64,000 nt of DNA from Branchinecta lynchi (Eukaryota; Arthropoda; Branchiopoda; Anostraca; Branchinectidae), in contig JAKZAP010000016.1 of the NCBI GenBank assembly GCA_023053575.1, positions 19,424,030 through 19,488,029 on the forward strand, written 5' to 3'. The position numbers were made by a program, and so were the translations under genes. This document shows positions 63,824-64,000 of this stretch, piece by piece; positions within the stretch are counted from its first letter, which is position 1; every line of letters begins with the position of its first letter. A model generated the notes under the pieces. It did not search any database. It saw nothing but the letters and a program-made list of their open reading frames with translations, and was not told where the DNA came from.

Positions 63824-64000
63824 ATAATCGTTAACTGAAAAGCCAACTTTTGTTTGTATCACGACTGGAAATTTTAGAGTTTCTCGTCCAAGGGGGGAGG
63901 CGCAATATATATTTGGCAAAACGATAGAATGTTGACCGGACTTGTTTTTTGTCTGTTTTGGTGAAAAGTCTCCAGAAGGGTGCAGTATACAGGATGTGAG

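Overview
This window is nuclear DNA from a multicellular animal, most likely an invertebrate (I cannot resolve the phylum). Genes are split by introns with GT...AG boundaries, introns run to several kilobases, and most of the sequence is decayed transposable elements (TEs). No bacterial gene layout, rRNA, intact tRNA or CRISPR is visible.

The one clearly recognisable gene is on the + strand and fills the right two thirds of the window. It encodes a thiamine-diphosphate enzyme of the ILVBL / HACL2 type (2-hydroxyacyl-CoA lyase 2, 'acetolactate synthase-like'). I place ten main coding exons (21700-21853, 25685-25843, 33361-33505, 34269-34433, 39053-39265, 44323-44481, 48866-49035, 50555-50713, 54903-55036, 61272-61545) plus a short upstream exon ending at 21619. 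All junctions keep frame. Together they encode about 572 residues: an N-terminal membrane anchor, the catalytic Glu in an RHE motif, the central domain, and the C-terminal GDG...ND cofactor motif. The last 60 or so residues must lie beyond position 64000. About 1.7 kb of coding sequence is spread over 40 kb.

Left of it (about 1-11.5 kb) are two candidate exons of an unrecognised small membrane protein: 1179 to 1567 or 1688 (two hydrophobic segments around a Cys-rich ectodomain) and a terminal exon at 11385-11523.

The rest is a layered TE landscape. Two Helentron-like non-autonomous families dominate. Family A has GGGATCCC palindromes at both ends and roughly 135-bp tandem units. Family B has hairpin ends, G-tracts and 250-430-bp tandem units. 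Both carry a (GTCY)n microsatellite near the 5' end, end in TCTTG followed by T, and lie in T-runs without a clear target-site duplication (TSD). There are also two families with 3-bp TSDs (Harbinger-like MITE C and element K), a longer possible Harbinger-like element, hAT-like elements with 8-bp TSDs, a 440-bp TTAA-flanked piggyBac-like MITE, a foldback element, a pogo/CENP-B-type transposase remnant, and at least fifteen truncated LINE fragments with different 3' microsatellite tails. Several nested insertions have an 'empty site' elsewhere in the same window, so their ends and relative ages can be read directly.

Layout: 1-0.77 kb B; 1.2-1.7 membrane-protein exon; 2.2-3.5 LINE; 3.35-6.1 B (reverse); 6.9-8.35 A; 8.6-9.8 repeat J with element K; 10-10.6 LINE; 11.4 terminal exon; 12-16.1 A copies, MITE C and hAT-like M; 16.4-17.4 palindromic repeat D; 18.1-18.5 MITE I; 19.2 MITE C; 20.1-21.2 foldback with nested hAT; 21.6-61.5 HACL2 exons with TE-filled introns; 61.7-64 Harbinger-like O and repeat U.
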